This document shows, piece by piece, positions 1 through 10,848 of a DNA stretch of 64,000 nt. The notes beneath the pieces are model-generated. The model saw nothing but the letters and a program-made list of their open reading frames with translations, did not search any database and had not been told where the DNA came from. Positions within the stretch are counted from its first letter, which is position 1; each line of letters begins with the position of its first letter. A program made the position numbers and the translations under genes. The DNA lies in contig JAURVB010012315.1 of the NCBI GenBank assembly GCA_033002965.1, forward strand, positions 82,251-146,250. Direction: 5' to 3'. The DNA comes from Piper betle. Lineage: Eukaryota > Streptophyta > Magnoliopsida > Piperales > Piperaceae.

Positions 1-2574
1 CAAACATGTTCTTCGTTGTGTTAACTCAGAGTTTTAAGGCTAGATCTAAGTCGTATTTTTTCTTATTTGTTTGATTTGTTTCAGGTATCTCATTTACATG
101 TATCTCATTATCCCTGTAGGTCCAGTTTGATTTGACTCTCATTTCTTCATCCAAGTTTAGGGGTTTTGATATACATTTAGTTTTCTTGCAACTATTTTAG
201 TCCAAAGAGTCTCTGATAGTCTTCGAATCAATTTTGATTTTTGTCAGTGTCAATCCAAGTTTTCCAACTATATATATATATATATATATTGTATATACTC
301 TAGGTGGACCCTACTAGACCTTCTAGTTGTTGCGGTTTAGAATATGTCATGTGGCAAGATCTAGTTCAGCCACATCAATTATATATTTCACCCATTTTTC
401 AGGAGATTTCTCCCACTTTTTTGGATAATTTTCTACTCAAAGGCCGCCGACACTTTGGGTTGCCACCGCCTAGTCTCTGGCCAGCCTTTAGCTTCAAGAC
501 TGGTACCATTGTGACTACCTCGCGGTCGGCTATCAACCCATACCTATCACATACACCGACGCAGCCGCAATAGCCGCCTTTCAAGGCATTTTTGGTGCCG
601 TTGAGCCACCTATAGCAAAGGTGATCACCCAGATCAACTCCCCTCTCTACGACTAAGCTTTTGAAACCAGCCTCGACCCTCGTTGTGGCCGCAATCACTG
701 TTGGTGATGTCGCCATTCCTGCTGGTATTTTCTTCCTTTTATTGCTATTTTTTATCAGTCGCCATCCAGACACTGTCATCCATCACTCCAAATGCATTCC
801 CCACTCGACGACTGACAAAATGAGCCTAGTCCAGCTGACTAATGCTGTAGGAATCGTTGCTGATGACCTCAGCTGCACCGCCGTTTGAACTTTCCGGCGA
901 TGGGCACTGCCGTCCTTGTTTGGCCCATTTACCATCATCACATTCGTGTCCGCATCCGTCTTCTTGTTCTTGTTCACAAGCCCGCCAGCCCATGTCCACC
1001 AATCAACATAGCCGATTTTCCAGTTAACCCAGACCAGGTTGGTTCAGCTTGATTTGGTCTGATTCAACTTATTTTCAGACCGTTTTGATCCATTCTTGCA
1101 CTATTTTTGGTAATTTAAGAACCACCATATTAGTTTAGATGTATATTCACATGATTTAGCATGATTAGATGTTATGATTATTTTTCTTTATTTATCGTTT
1201 TATTTATTTATTTATTCATCATTATTTATTTATTTTTATTTATATGTTTATCATATATAATGAATGTTTACATGATTATTTGTTATTATAAATATTGTAT
1301 TTACTTATAAATATTAGTCTTATTATGTTTACCAAATTGTATATATTAATATATTTATTTGTTTATTTGTTCGTTATGCATATGTTGTTATTTATTTGTA
1401 TTTAATTATGTATTATTGTATTGTATGACTATGATAGTATTAATATTCATGATTAATGAGTATTAACTATTTGTTTGTTTATTGAATTATTATTATTATT
1501 AGTATTATTATTATATATATATATATATATATATCTTTACTAACACAAGTATATATTAATATTTACTTATGTTTACCGGTATATATATAGTATAATTATA
1601 TTATTAAACATAAACAATATTCTAATACATCTAATCATAGAACATAACAATATTCTAGCTCCAAATAATAAAAAATACATCTAATCATAGAACATAAACA
1701 ATATTCTAGCTCCAAATAATTGGGCAGGTTTGCTGACAGGCCCACAATAAGAATCATAGTTTGAGTTGACTCATCCTGAAATTAAGAATGAAAATTTTAT
1801 AATTTATAGTGCAATTCCTTTCTTTTTGTAATTTATAGTGCAATTACAATAGAAGTCAGGTGAAAAACATAAGCATTATGACTATATTTAAACAAAGATA
1901 AATCCAAGGTGAAACACCTACTTGTGAAATTTATATCACCTCCACATCCTCCACGACATATATAATTGTTTCACCACATAATTGCTATCACATTTAAAAT
2001 TGATGATAGAAAACTAATTTAAGCTTTGACTTCAAACGAAAAGCATACTACTAAGCTTTTATCTTGGATACCCACCTAATGCATCCATCCCCCTCAAAGA
2101 GGAAAAAATAATATTAAGATTTTTTGATGAAATTCAATGTTGTTGCCATTAAGTACACCTTTCTTAATTATAAACACGAGATACTTGCAAATATTATATA
2201 TTCATTGTTAACAGAAACTCCTAGGGGTAGAGTTTAATAATGGCACTACAAGATATAATAAAAAAATAAAAGAAAGATGGCACAGAGAATTTTACGTGAA
2301 AACCTCAAGAATGAGAGCAAAACCATGAGTGACACTCAGAGCACAAATCCATTGTATTACTATTTCATACCTTCTTTTTCTTACCACTAACCATATGAAC
2401 TTTAGAAATTTGAGACGTATTATACGGACAGCTTCATTTCTTCTCAAATCAAATAGTGGAAAACTACTAATACTATTTTCAATAGTGTCTTAATAGTGTG
2501 TTGAAATAACTTCATAAATCTCCACCTTGTTGATAAAAGTTTAATGAATTTGTAAGAACACTTCTGCTATGCCA
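1..2574. repeat. Left arm of a large near-identical inverted repeat
   Basis: This arm is the reverse complement of 19281-21857: base 1 pairs with 21857 and base 2574 with 19281, so the arms differ by only three bases in net length. Reading both arms shows scattered single differences, for example one base near 1949. Homology stops abruptly at 2574/2575. At the other end the arm runs off the window, so it may be longer. It contains AT-rich TATTTATT-type sequence (1180-1560), TA microsatellites (271-290, about 1513-1535) and a more GC-rich stretch (440-1030). The open frames here are mirrored in the other arm and resemble no family I know, so I call no gene. Confidence 0.93.
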
Positions 2575-2585
2575 CTTTGGGCCGC

Positions 2586-3540
2586 CACTTTGGGCCGCCA
2601 CCGCCTAGTCTTCGGCCAACCTCCAGCCATTGGACCGGTACCATTTTGACCATCTCATGGTCAGCTATCGACCCATACCTGTCACTAGCACTGACGCTGC
2701 CACAGTGGCTGCTGCAGTGTCTGCCTAGCCAACCCAACCCACCATTTTAGCTAACGCAAACTGAGTTGACTTGGCTAGACTCAGTCCAACTCGGCCCAGT
2801 TGACTCGACAACCTATTTCAACCTATTTTCGTCCATTTGTTTACTATTTTTGGTAATTTGAGGCTCCTTATATTAATCTAGATGTATTCTCACATTATTA
2901 GGCATATCTTGATGTTATGATTTATTTATTTATTTATTAGTTATCTGTTTGTTTATTTTATTCATTTATTCACTATTGTTTATTTCTTGTTATTTAAATA
3001 ATTATCGTACATGATGAATGATTATATGATTATTTATTATTATTAATGATGTATTTATTTGTTGAAGTTATTATTAGTCATGTTTTTCTTATTTAATTTA
3101 ATTAATTAACTAATTATTATTTATTTGCTCGGGCACATGTAATTATTTATTTGTGTTTAGTTATATGTTCATATGTTTGATAATTATATTATTATTATTC
3201 ATGATTAATTGCTATTAACTATTTATTTATTTATTTACTTACTTGTATATGTGCTAATATTTACTCGCGTTTAGTTGTATATTTATTTAGTGTTATTTAT
3301 ATTATTATTGTTATTTATTATTTATCACTTTTCTTGATTTTACTTGTCCACCATTATTTTTAGTATTGTTCCTTTATTTTTTTGACTAACTTTATTTATT
3401 TGTTTATTGCTTGTACATGCCTCATTTTGTGTGCCATACATTAATCATTTATTTTCTTTGCATTGTCCTTATTTGAGTTGATGTTATCATTGATGTGAGC
3501 ACATACCATGACCATGCATTATATAGAGTTGTAAATCTTT
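2586..3540 (+). repeat. Diverged copy of the 440-1500 repeat
   Basis: This stretch follows 440-1500 in the same orientation. The run from the shared CCACCGCCTAGTCT motif through the paired GACCGGTACC / GACTGGTACC block to the TATTTATT-rich tail is recognisable but clearly diverged. A further relative lies at about 47700-48480. It is probably an old member of an LTR family. I see no coding sequence. Confidence 0.6.
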
Positions 3541-3639
3541 TACTTAGCGGTGGGTTCTGATATAGGTTCCGGAGTCTAAACTTGTTGTACATGTGCCGAT
3601 ACGCTTGGAGCTTAGATCATAAGTCTATTTAGACTCTTT

Positions 3640-5422
3640 CGAACCAGTCGATTCAATCATCAGTTCGAGTCGAGTCAGTTTCATAAATTGCGTACTGAGT
3701 CAAGGCTAGCCATGAGTTATGAGCGATGAGGGTCAAGTGTACCTGAATATATGATGATAACGTTAGAAAGATAATGAGGAATGAGTTATCAGAGTATATG
3801 AAAGTATATAGTATATCTTTTTTTATGTATTTGATCGTAAAATTATTTTTAGGGCGAATAACACATTAGGACACGTTATAGGGTAGTTTGTATGGGCTAT
3901 TAGTTATAGAACATGTCATTGTGGTGTTATGGTGTGAATTATATTTTATGAGATTTTCCCCTATTTTTATGGATTTTGTTAGGATTTATTACAAGTTAGT
4001 TATTATTTTAACTCGAGTCGAAGTCGAGTCAATTTTTATTTATAATATTGTCACTGACCCATTTCTTTCCCCCGATGCTTCTCCTCCCCCAAACCCTCGA
4101 CGCCACCATCCTGTTATCCCACTCCACATGGGTCATTTAGTTGATTATATTTTTGGATTAATAACTTGCCAGAATGAGATCCCTTGAGTTTATTTTCGAA
4201 AGTTAGATCTAGCCCAAGATGCCTTCGGGCCTATTATACTAAATTCCCCTCATAGGCTTATGTACATGTAGTTTTCGCATTTTCAGTGAGATGTTGGATG
4301 ACAAAAAATCAACAGTCACATCTTGAGATAGGGTGTGCGTTCTTCAAAGCAGGCTATGGAATTGGTGAGTGTCCATTTCATTCTCAAGGGATCCTAATAA
4401 CTCCACATCTGAGTTCCTAAAACCCGGAGAAGTGTGGAGGTTTACAGGTACTTCTATGTAGGGCATGTCTAGACTTGGGGCTTAAAAGGGTACTGAAGGC
4501 TTATGTCTGAGAGTACTCGGCCTCTGTACTCAAGGTTGTGGTCAAGGCCAAGAGTAATATGGAGGATGTAGACGGCTAAGAGGAAAAAGAATGATTTTCC
4601 CGTGCAAGGGATAGATTAAAGTAGCTAAGAAAAGAGAATAAGATAGAAAGGGGATGCTGTCGCGCGAAGTCGACGGCTCCCAGTTATTGCCCTTATGAGA
4701 GTTCTTGAGGAAGAAAAATGAAGTTTTTTTATTTATCTGGAGAGTCAGCTTTCCTATGTCAGTCTGTTATAAGTTATTTCTGAACCAGTAAGGATTGTTA
4801 CTGACATCTTTTTATTATATATGTAGGTGAGAATTGCAAGCAATGAACACCATCGGGACTAGCGGAGGAGCAGTAATGAAATTGCACACACATGTGCTTG
4901 CCGACTATAATTGGTGATCTGTTGAACTATGTAAATAATGAAATTTGAAGGCTATTTTCTAAACTGATGTAAAGATATTATGCATGTGAATGAAAATGGA
5001 AAGTGGAAAATGAACAGGGTGAGCTACAGAGTGAAAATAACTAGAATGTGAAAAATATGGCTATGTTTGGACTGTGTTTTCAGATTTATTATTGTAATAA
5101 ATATATACTAATTGTCATTGGTAAGGTGGCCCCTATTGCACTTTTAGGGGAGGCTTTATGCGTTTCTTTTTTAAAAATAGATATTTCTTTTGAACTTTTC
5201 ATTTGTTTTGTTTGTTTGTGTACTTGTTTACATATCATGACATGCATGTAGTATATCGTTAGAGCCCAAAGATCATATCCATGCCTTTGCTTGTTGCATC
5301 ACCATCTTGAGACGTCAAGGGTAGATTTGGGTCGGCTTGACTGAATTAAATAGATTAGATAGTTCAGTCGCCGGTAACATTTCCTGGGTTGGTTCACAGG
5401 TGAACCAAAACAGGGTGTTACA
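3640..5422 (-). mobile_element. Degraded, internally deleted LTR of the TGTAACACCCC family
   Basis: Blocks match the better-preserved LTRs at 31425-33723 and 35003-37962 in the same order: the GAGTCGAGTCAGTTT block, ATGATGATAACGTTAG, the GGATTAATAAC..GAGATCCC block, a TATATGTAGGTGA block, and a final GGGTGTTACA ending at 5422. Much of the central part is missing or diverged and no target duplication is visible. A small further scrap of the family (GCGGGTTCTGGATTAGTGAG) follows at 5440-5510. The strand assumes the element reads from TGTAACACCCC. Confidence 0.7.
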
Positions 5423-5670
5423 TGTGAGCCGGTCCATAGCGGGTTCTGGATTAGTGAGAGGGATGTTCCATTCTAGAGGGATTCTGACAGGCAATCATCG
5501 TTAACTTGACCTAGTTTTTTGGTTCTTTAAATTTTCTATTTCTGTCTTGTGACATCTTTGTGCCTGCCTTTAATTGCCTAAATGTTTCTAGTTATGTTGA
5601 ATCTTTTATGTGTCTTTTTCATGATTTTACTACATGGTCCCTCTAATCTTCTAATATGGAAGTGTTGCAG

Positions 5671-7187
5671 TGAAAGCAATGCACACTTTGTGAGGTGGTC
5701 TGATGGAAGCATACATTGTCTGATTGGGAATGAAATCCATGACATATCTGTGCAGGAGGCACAACATGATCAAACAAACCTTTTTCTTCGACACATAAAG
5801 GTTTTATATATCATTCTGATCAGAACTATAATGGACTTTGGATGGTTCCCTGCTGAATAATAGGTGTATGAAATCTTATCTCTTGCAGCTTGTATCAGAT
5901 GGATTCAGAAAAGCTGCAATACATATTTGGCCGTATCATCAGCATAGTTTATGATGGCCCTGTTTAAAGGTTGGTCTTTAATTTGTATAACCTAATGTAT
6001 GACAATATTGGTCTTCTTTGTAAAATAATAATATAGATTTGATCTTTTTTATGCATCTTGTAAGCTTGTGATAATGCAACTCCAGGGGATATTGCAATCA
6101 CAAGGGAGGATATTAAAAAAAATGAGGTTCATGCCTTCATCTTTATCATCAAAGTCTCATCGACTTCTGACAGCTCTTGTTGATTCTCGGCCTAAAAAAG
6201 TTTACAAGGTCAAGAACTGCATCACTGACATTGATCCTGAGAGGGAGAAAGAAGAAAAAGAGAAGGTTAGTACAATATTCTATCTCTGACTCTTTACGTT
6301 TAACTTAGACAGATATGCTATTGAGCGTATAGCATCCTAAATGCGAGGATGAAAATCCACTTTCATAGGGGCTTCATGTGAAATTGATGATAATCCTTTA
6401 TATACAAGGATATCACAAGTCACTAAATGTACTGGCTAATGCTGTCGGGTTTAATAAACTACATTCTGTGTCAGCTTCTTAAGGACTTTGCAAATGCTTA
6501 TTGCAGGCCTAAGGACAAACAATCAGAGCAAATGATCTGCTTCACCGGAAAAGAGAGAAAATAAGCCGTAAATATTCTCGAACTGTGGAGAGAGGAGGCT
6601 TTTAGAGGAAGCATTGGATGGGGTTTATTTGCAAATAGTGCTTTCTCTTGTTTCTACTGTCCATCCATTTTCTCTTTTAATCAACAGATGCCTCATCTTA
6701 GATTGCCGATAGCATCAGTTTCACTAAGCTTCATTTTATTTAGTATTTTATGTAAGTCGAATAACTGTGAAATTTGCATCCATCAATAGAATTTCGCTTA
6801 AAAGGTAGTGGGCTTTGCAAAAATTTCGTTGGTCAGGAAACTGCCTTGTTTATTGGTGGCTAGCTTGCCTTTGGCAACATTTTGGTTCATGGTTCTGAGC
6901 AAATATGTAGTTTTTAATTCTCGATGTTGAGAGCAGAATTTGTTGTAACTCAATAATTGCGTTAGGAAAATTCTTTTATTAGATCCTATGGTATACATGG
7001 ATGGATGGGACATGGTTTATATAATAATATTACGAGATAGTTCAGACAAATTATCTTCTCTTCGTGCCTTCCTTTTCCGGATGATGAACATGATGACTAC
7101 TATCCGCGTCATCATTCACATCGGCATATCTTGAGGAAGATTTGGAAGAAGCATTGGCTGAGGAGCGTGTTTTGAATGCAAAGAGGT
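5671..7187 (+). pseudogene. Broken VIP4/LEO1 (Paf1 complex subunit) gene fragment
   Basis: LEO1 (VIP4 in Arabidopsis) is a subunit of the nuclear Paf1 transcription-elongation complex. Four exon-like blocks lie in order. 5671-5800 (after TTGCAG) encodes SNAHFVRWSDGS..LIGNE..AQHDQ and ends in a GT donor. 6086-6265 (after CCAG) encodes ILQSQGRI.., SSKSHRLLTALVDSR and ITDIDPEREKEEKEK, and ends in GTTAGT. 6507 to about 6630 (after TTGCAG) encodes QTIRANDLLHRKREK. About 7083-7185 encodes DEHDDYY and then, in another frame, EEDLEEALAEERVLNAKR. The third block has TAA as its second codon and a later indel, and the fourth has a frameshift. The whole N-terminal acidic half is absent. I infer a truncated, non-functional copy. 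Confidence 0.85.
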
Positions 7188-7315
7188 TGAGTTTCTCTAG
7201 TTTAGTGACTTTATGGTAGCCACTTTGGTACCTTTCTCTGATTTTGCCAGACCAGAACTAAGACTTTTTAGGCCTACTAACATATATGAAAAGCCCTAGG
7301 CTCAGTAGAACATTC

Positions 7316-9189
7316 TGTTGGGATTAATTAAACATCTAAATCTTCATTTCATCACATAACGGACAAGAAGTCCCAATTGAAATAGACACATGCAAAAAGA
7401 AATACTTTCTAAAAGTGACAAAAGTAATTTTTCATGGAAACCCCAAATTTAGGGAAAAACCACGGGTAGATGGTCGAATCTAATTCATTATATCATAACT
7501 TGATACATAAAATATCTACGAGAGAATAAACTCCTCAATACTAATTTATTATAATTTTTATATAATTAGTATTAACTAAAAATTAAGAAAATAGAGAATA
7601 ACGGATTAAGAACTTAGTAAAGTTACCATTGACGATTGCAAACGAATATTAACAAAACATTTATATATTTTTAATCTACATAATTTTTCTCTTCTCTCTA
7701 TGTTGCCCTTTTTACTCCACACCCCCCTTCAAAAAAGAAAAGCGTCAGATCATTGCTTTTTATCTCTTTTACAATGCAAAACACGTTTTCTACAAAATGT
7801 TGGATTTTGCCCAAAATAGGGTTGCTATTTTGCGTGTTTATGGAGGAGGGACAATGATAACTCTATAAAAGAGTTATTATTCTTTGCATTTCATGTTGAT
7901 TTTTTATGTTTTGAGTGATTTTTATTTCAATTTTATTAGTTTAAATGCTTATTAGATATTATTAATAATGCGAGAAATTATTGTGAGTTTATTGTAAAAA
8001 GTGCTACTTAATACTATTCTAAGAGGGTATAAGAGTTAGAAGATTATCCTTAACCAACTAATGAGAGTTGGTTGCAAATGAGTATAAGGATAAGCCAGAT
8101 CTTCTTAGAGATAAGCGTGATCTTCATGAAGATATGGTGTAAAGATCTTTAGAGATATGGATATCTTTGGACGTTAAGGATAAACATGCTCTTCTTAAGA
8201 TATTCTTAATGATCTTTAGAGTTGCAAATAAACATGGAGAAGTTCTATTTAAGGGGACATCCTTTTGTGTAGAAAAAAAGAAAAAATAGAAGAACAACAT
8301 TAGATGGCTAAGTGACGATGCGAAAGACGAGAGAAGAAAGACGAAGAAGTTGGATCAGAAGAAGAAGACGGTTTCTCCAAAAGAGTTTTTCTCTATTTTG
8401 ATTTACTTTTCTTTGTAATTAATAATATCTTTCATATCACATATGAATTTCTTATGTTTAATCGAATACTTTACAGAGTACATTCTTTTCTAGGATTTTC
8501 AATCACACATAGTGCATGGATTAATAAAAGTTATTAATTTTTATTTATGTGATTATGATGTTGGATTATCTATTTTATTCTGTTCATTAATGCTATCATT
8601 AGCCTGATCACCTATTAATTGATGTAGAGATTTGATCTTGTCTAGAGATAGAAAGATTAAATTTATCAATGAATAAAATAGCCTTTGTTTATCTATTTTA
8701 GGTGATTTACATATGAGATAGAGATATATTCATATATCTTGGGTAACTGTTAAGGGCATAACTTAAAGTATCATTTTGCATACATAATTTCATAGAGATA
8801 TAGGAGTTGGGTGCGAGTGATAAGTTTATGATGAATCTAAGAGATATTATAAATAATTAATTCCTATGGTTAATATTCTAAGTGCGTAATTCATAGGTAG
8901 AAGTTATAACTTTAATCATATAGAATACTAGGTAATATTGAAAATCCTAGGTTTGTCGTCTTGAAGTAAATATTTGATTTATATATTACATTTTAGATTA
9001 GTTTAGTCTTAAACCATAATTTAATCACTCTTTGAATTTATTTCTATTTAAGTACAATTAATTAAATTAGTTCTGGTAACTGAAAATTTCTAGTAATAAT
9101 TCCTTGTGGGACAATACTTTCTTATCATTTTTATTACTTGATTTGGTACGTGCACTTGAGTTATAATTTACAAGTTAGACAACCCAACA
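7316..9189 (-). mobile_element. Copia 3' LTR, split by a nested solo LTR
   Basis: On the minus strand the LTR starts TGTTGGGTTGTC at 9189, directly after a purine tract (GAAGGGGAGG, 9191-9203 region) that lies downstream of the copia RNase H. It ends ..AATCCCAACA at 7316. Removing the inserted 7855-9177 block plus one target copy leaves an LTR of about 550 bp, a usual length for Ty1-copia. Known copia LTR features include the CCGTGGTTTTTCCC block at about 7450-7470. The other LTR of this copia is not in the window. Confidence 0.75.
7855..9177 (+). mobile_element. Solo LTR (gypsy Athila/Tat-like) inserted in the copia LTR
   Basis: It starts TGATAACTCTATAAAAG, a start typical of Athila/Tat LTRs, and its 3' part has the CCTTGTGGGACAATA..GTGCACTTG block usual just before the primer site of such elements. 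It is flanked by GACAA on both sides (7850-7854 and 9178-9182), consistent with a 5-bp target duplication. There is no primer site or internal region. By this reading the LTR ends ..CAAGTTA, not the expected ..CA, which is unusual (see findings). Confidence 0.7.
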
Positions 9190-9229
9190 AACCTCCCCTT
9201 CACGATTCCATGAAATACTTCTAGTTGGC

Positions 9230-10585
9230 AAGGGAAGCTCCATCCATGTTTGCTCCATTCCTATAGTAAGTATGTTTCTCTTTTGACACAACTTTAGTCA
9301 TCATGTATGAAACATTCCTTTCAATATGAATTTTTATTAGATCAACAGATTACTTTCCAACACATTTCTTACCTAGTGAAATCTCCCATCAATATGTTTG
9401 CTCCTAGAATGAATTGAATTCTTACTCAGGTGTATTGCACTCTGGCTATCATAGTGGACAATGTATTTCTCTTATTTAACACCAATTTCATTTAAACATA
9501 TCTTCGACCGTAGCATCTCCTTCCAAGCTTTTGTTGCATCAATAAATTTGGCTTTAGTTGTAGATAATGCCACACACTTTTGCAACTTAGAATGCCAAGA
9601 CACAACCCCAATAGCAAAATTAACAACAAACCCAAATGTTGACCTTCTTGTCTCCAAGTCACTTGCCATGTCTGCATTGGTGTAGCCAACCAACAAATGT
9701 TTATCACTTCCAAAACATAAACATATTTTGGATGTACCTCTAAAATACCTCATTTTCCATTTAACTGTTTGCCAATGCTCTTTGTTTGGATTTGCTAAAT
9801 GTTTGCTAACTGTTCTAACTACATATTCTATGTCCGGCCTTTACAAACCATAGCATACATCAAACTACCAACCGCATAAGCAAAATGAATCTTTATCATT
9901 TCCTTCATCTCTATTTCACTTAAGTCACTTTTCTTTAATTTGAAGTGACCCCCAAGTGGAACTCAAACTGGCTTTGCATCTTTTATGTTGAATTTTTTAA
10001 GCACCTTTTCTATGTACTTTTTTTGTGACACCCAAAGCTTTCTAGCTTCTCTTTCACGCCGAATGGACATTCTCAAGATTCGCTTTGCCGATCCCAAATC
10101 CTTCATTGGAAAGGATTTATTCAAGTTCTTTAAATTTCCAATCTTAGCCCCATCATGGACTACAATCAACATGTCATCTACATAAAGCAACAAAATAATA
10201 AAGTCAACATCATCAAACCTCTTGATGAATACACAGTGATCAGAAACAGATTTCTTGCACCCATTCCTTTCCATAAAAGATCAAACTTTTTGTACCACTG
10301 TCAGTAGTTTGATTCAAACCACACAAACTCTTTTTAGTCTGCACACCATCTTTTTTTTGTTTGACTTTAAAACCCTCTGGTTGCTCCATGTATATGGTCT
10401 CCTTAAGATCACTATGAAGAAAGGCTGTCTTCACATCTAATTGTTCAACTTTCAAATCCAAACGTGCAACCAAAGCCAAAACAATTCTAATAAAAAGACA
10501 TTTTAACAATAGGAGAAAAATTTCATCGAAATAAATACCTTTCTTCTGTCCAAAGCCCTTCACCACCAACCTTGCCTTGTACCTT
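9230..10585 (-). pseudogene. Ty1-copia pol remnant: reverse transcriptase and RNase H
   Basis: Copia pol makes the reverse transcriptase/RNase H that copies the retrotransposon RNA. Read on the minus strand, about 10585-10240 has the RT N-terminal motifs KARLVVKGF, LDVKTAFLHSDL and YMEQPEGF. 10274-9963 has the catalytic LLLYVDDML motif. 9753-9472 has the RNase H region (SWHSKLQKCVALSTTKAKF), and 9470-9380 continues HYDSQSAIHLSKN and SRSKHID. The pieces are in different frames and separated by stops, so it is dead. The 5' part (gag, protease, integrase) is missing: at about 10583 the sequence switches to the Athila-like element. Confidence 0.92.
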
Positions 10586-10640
10586 GGTTATGTGTTATTT
10601 TCTTTATGTTTGATTATCATTTGTTTATGCATCAATTAGT

Positions 10641-10848
10641 GTGGTCACCCTTGTTTTTTGTGATCTAGAGATTGAAAGGACTTTGAGAAACTTGCGTGCC
10701 GCTGGAAGAAGAGCACAAGAAGGTATTGAACAAGAAGTCATGGACCCACAACAACAACAAATGCCTCCACTTCCACCGATTGTAGCAGTAGCCAATGATG
10801 ACAATAGGGCAATCCAAGAATGGGTTGTACCTCTTGCAAGAGGGTTAC
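10641..10848 (+). pseudogene. Athila-like gag, N-terminal piece
   Basis: The block contains DLEIERTLRNLR and MDPQQQQMPPLPP, matching the start of Athila gag polyproteins. The frame runs straight into the solo LTR beginning at 10849 and resumes after the second GTTAC at 13829. The insertion therefore cut gag in two. Gag is the structural capsid protein of the retrotransposon. Confidence 0.8.

Noticed and set aside
5881..5960. A possible extra exon after TTGCAG between VIP4 exons
   Set aside because: Its translation does not fit between the flanking LEO1 segments, which join directly in family members. It is more likely intron sequence.
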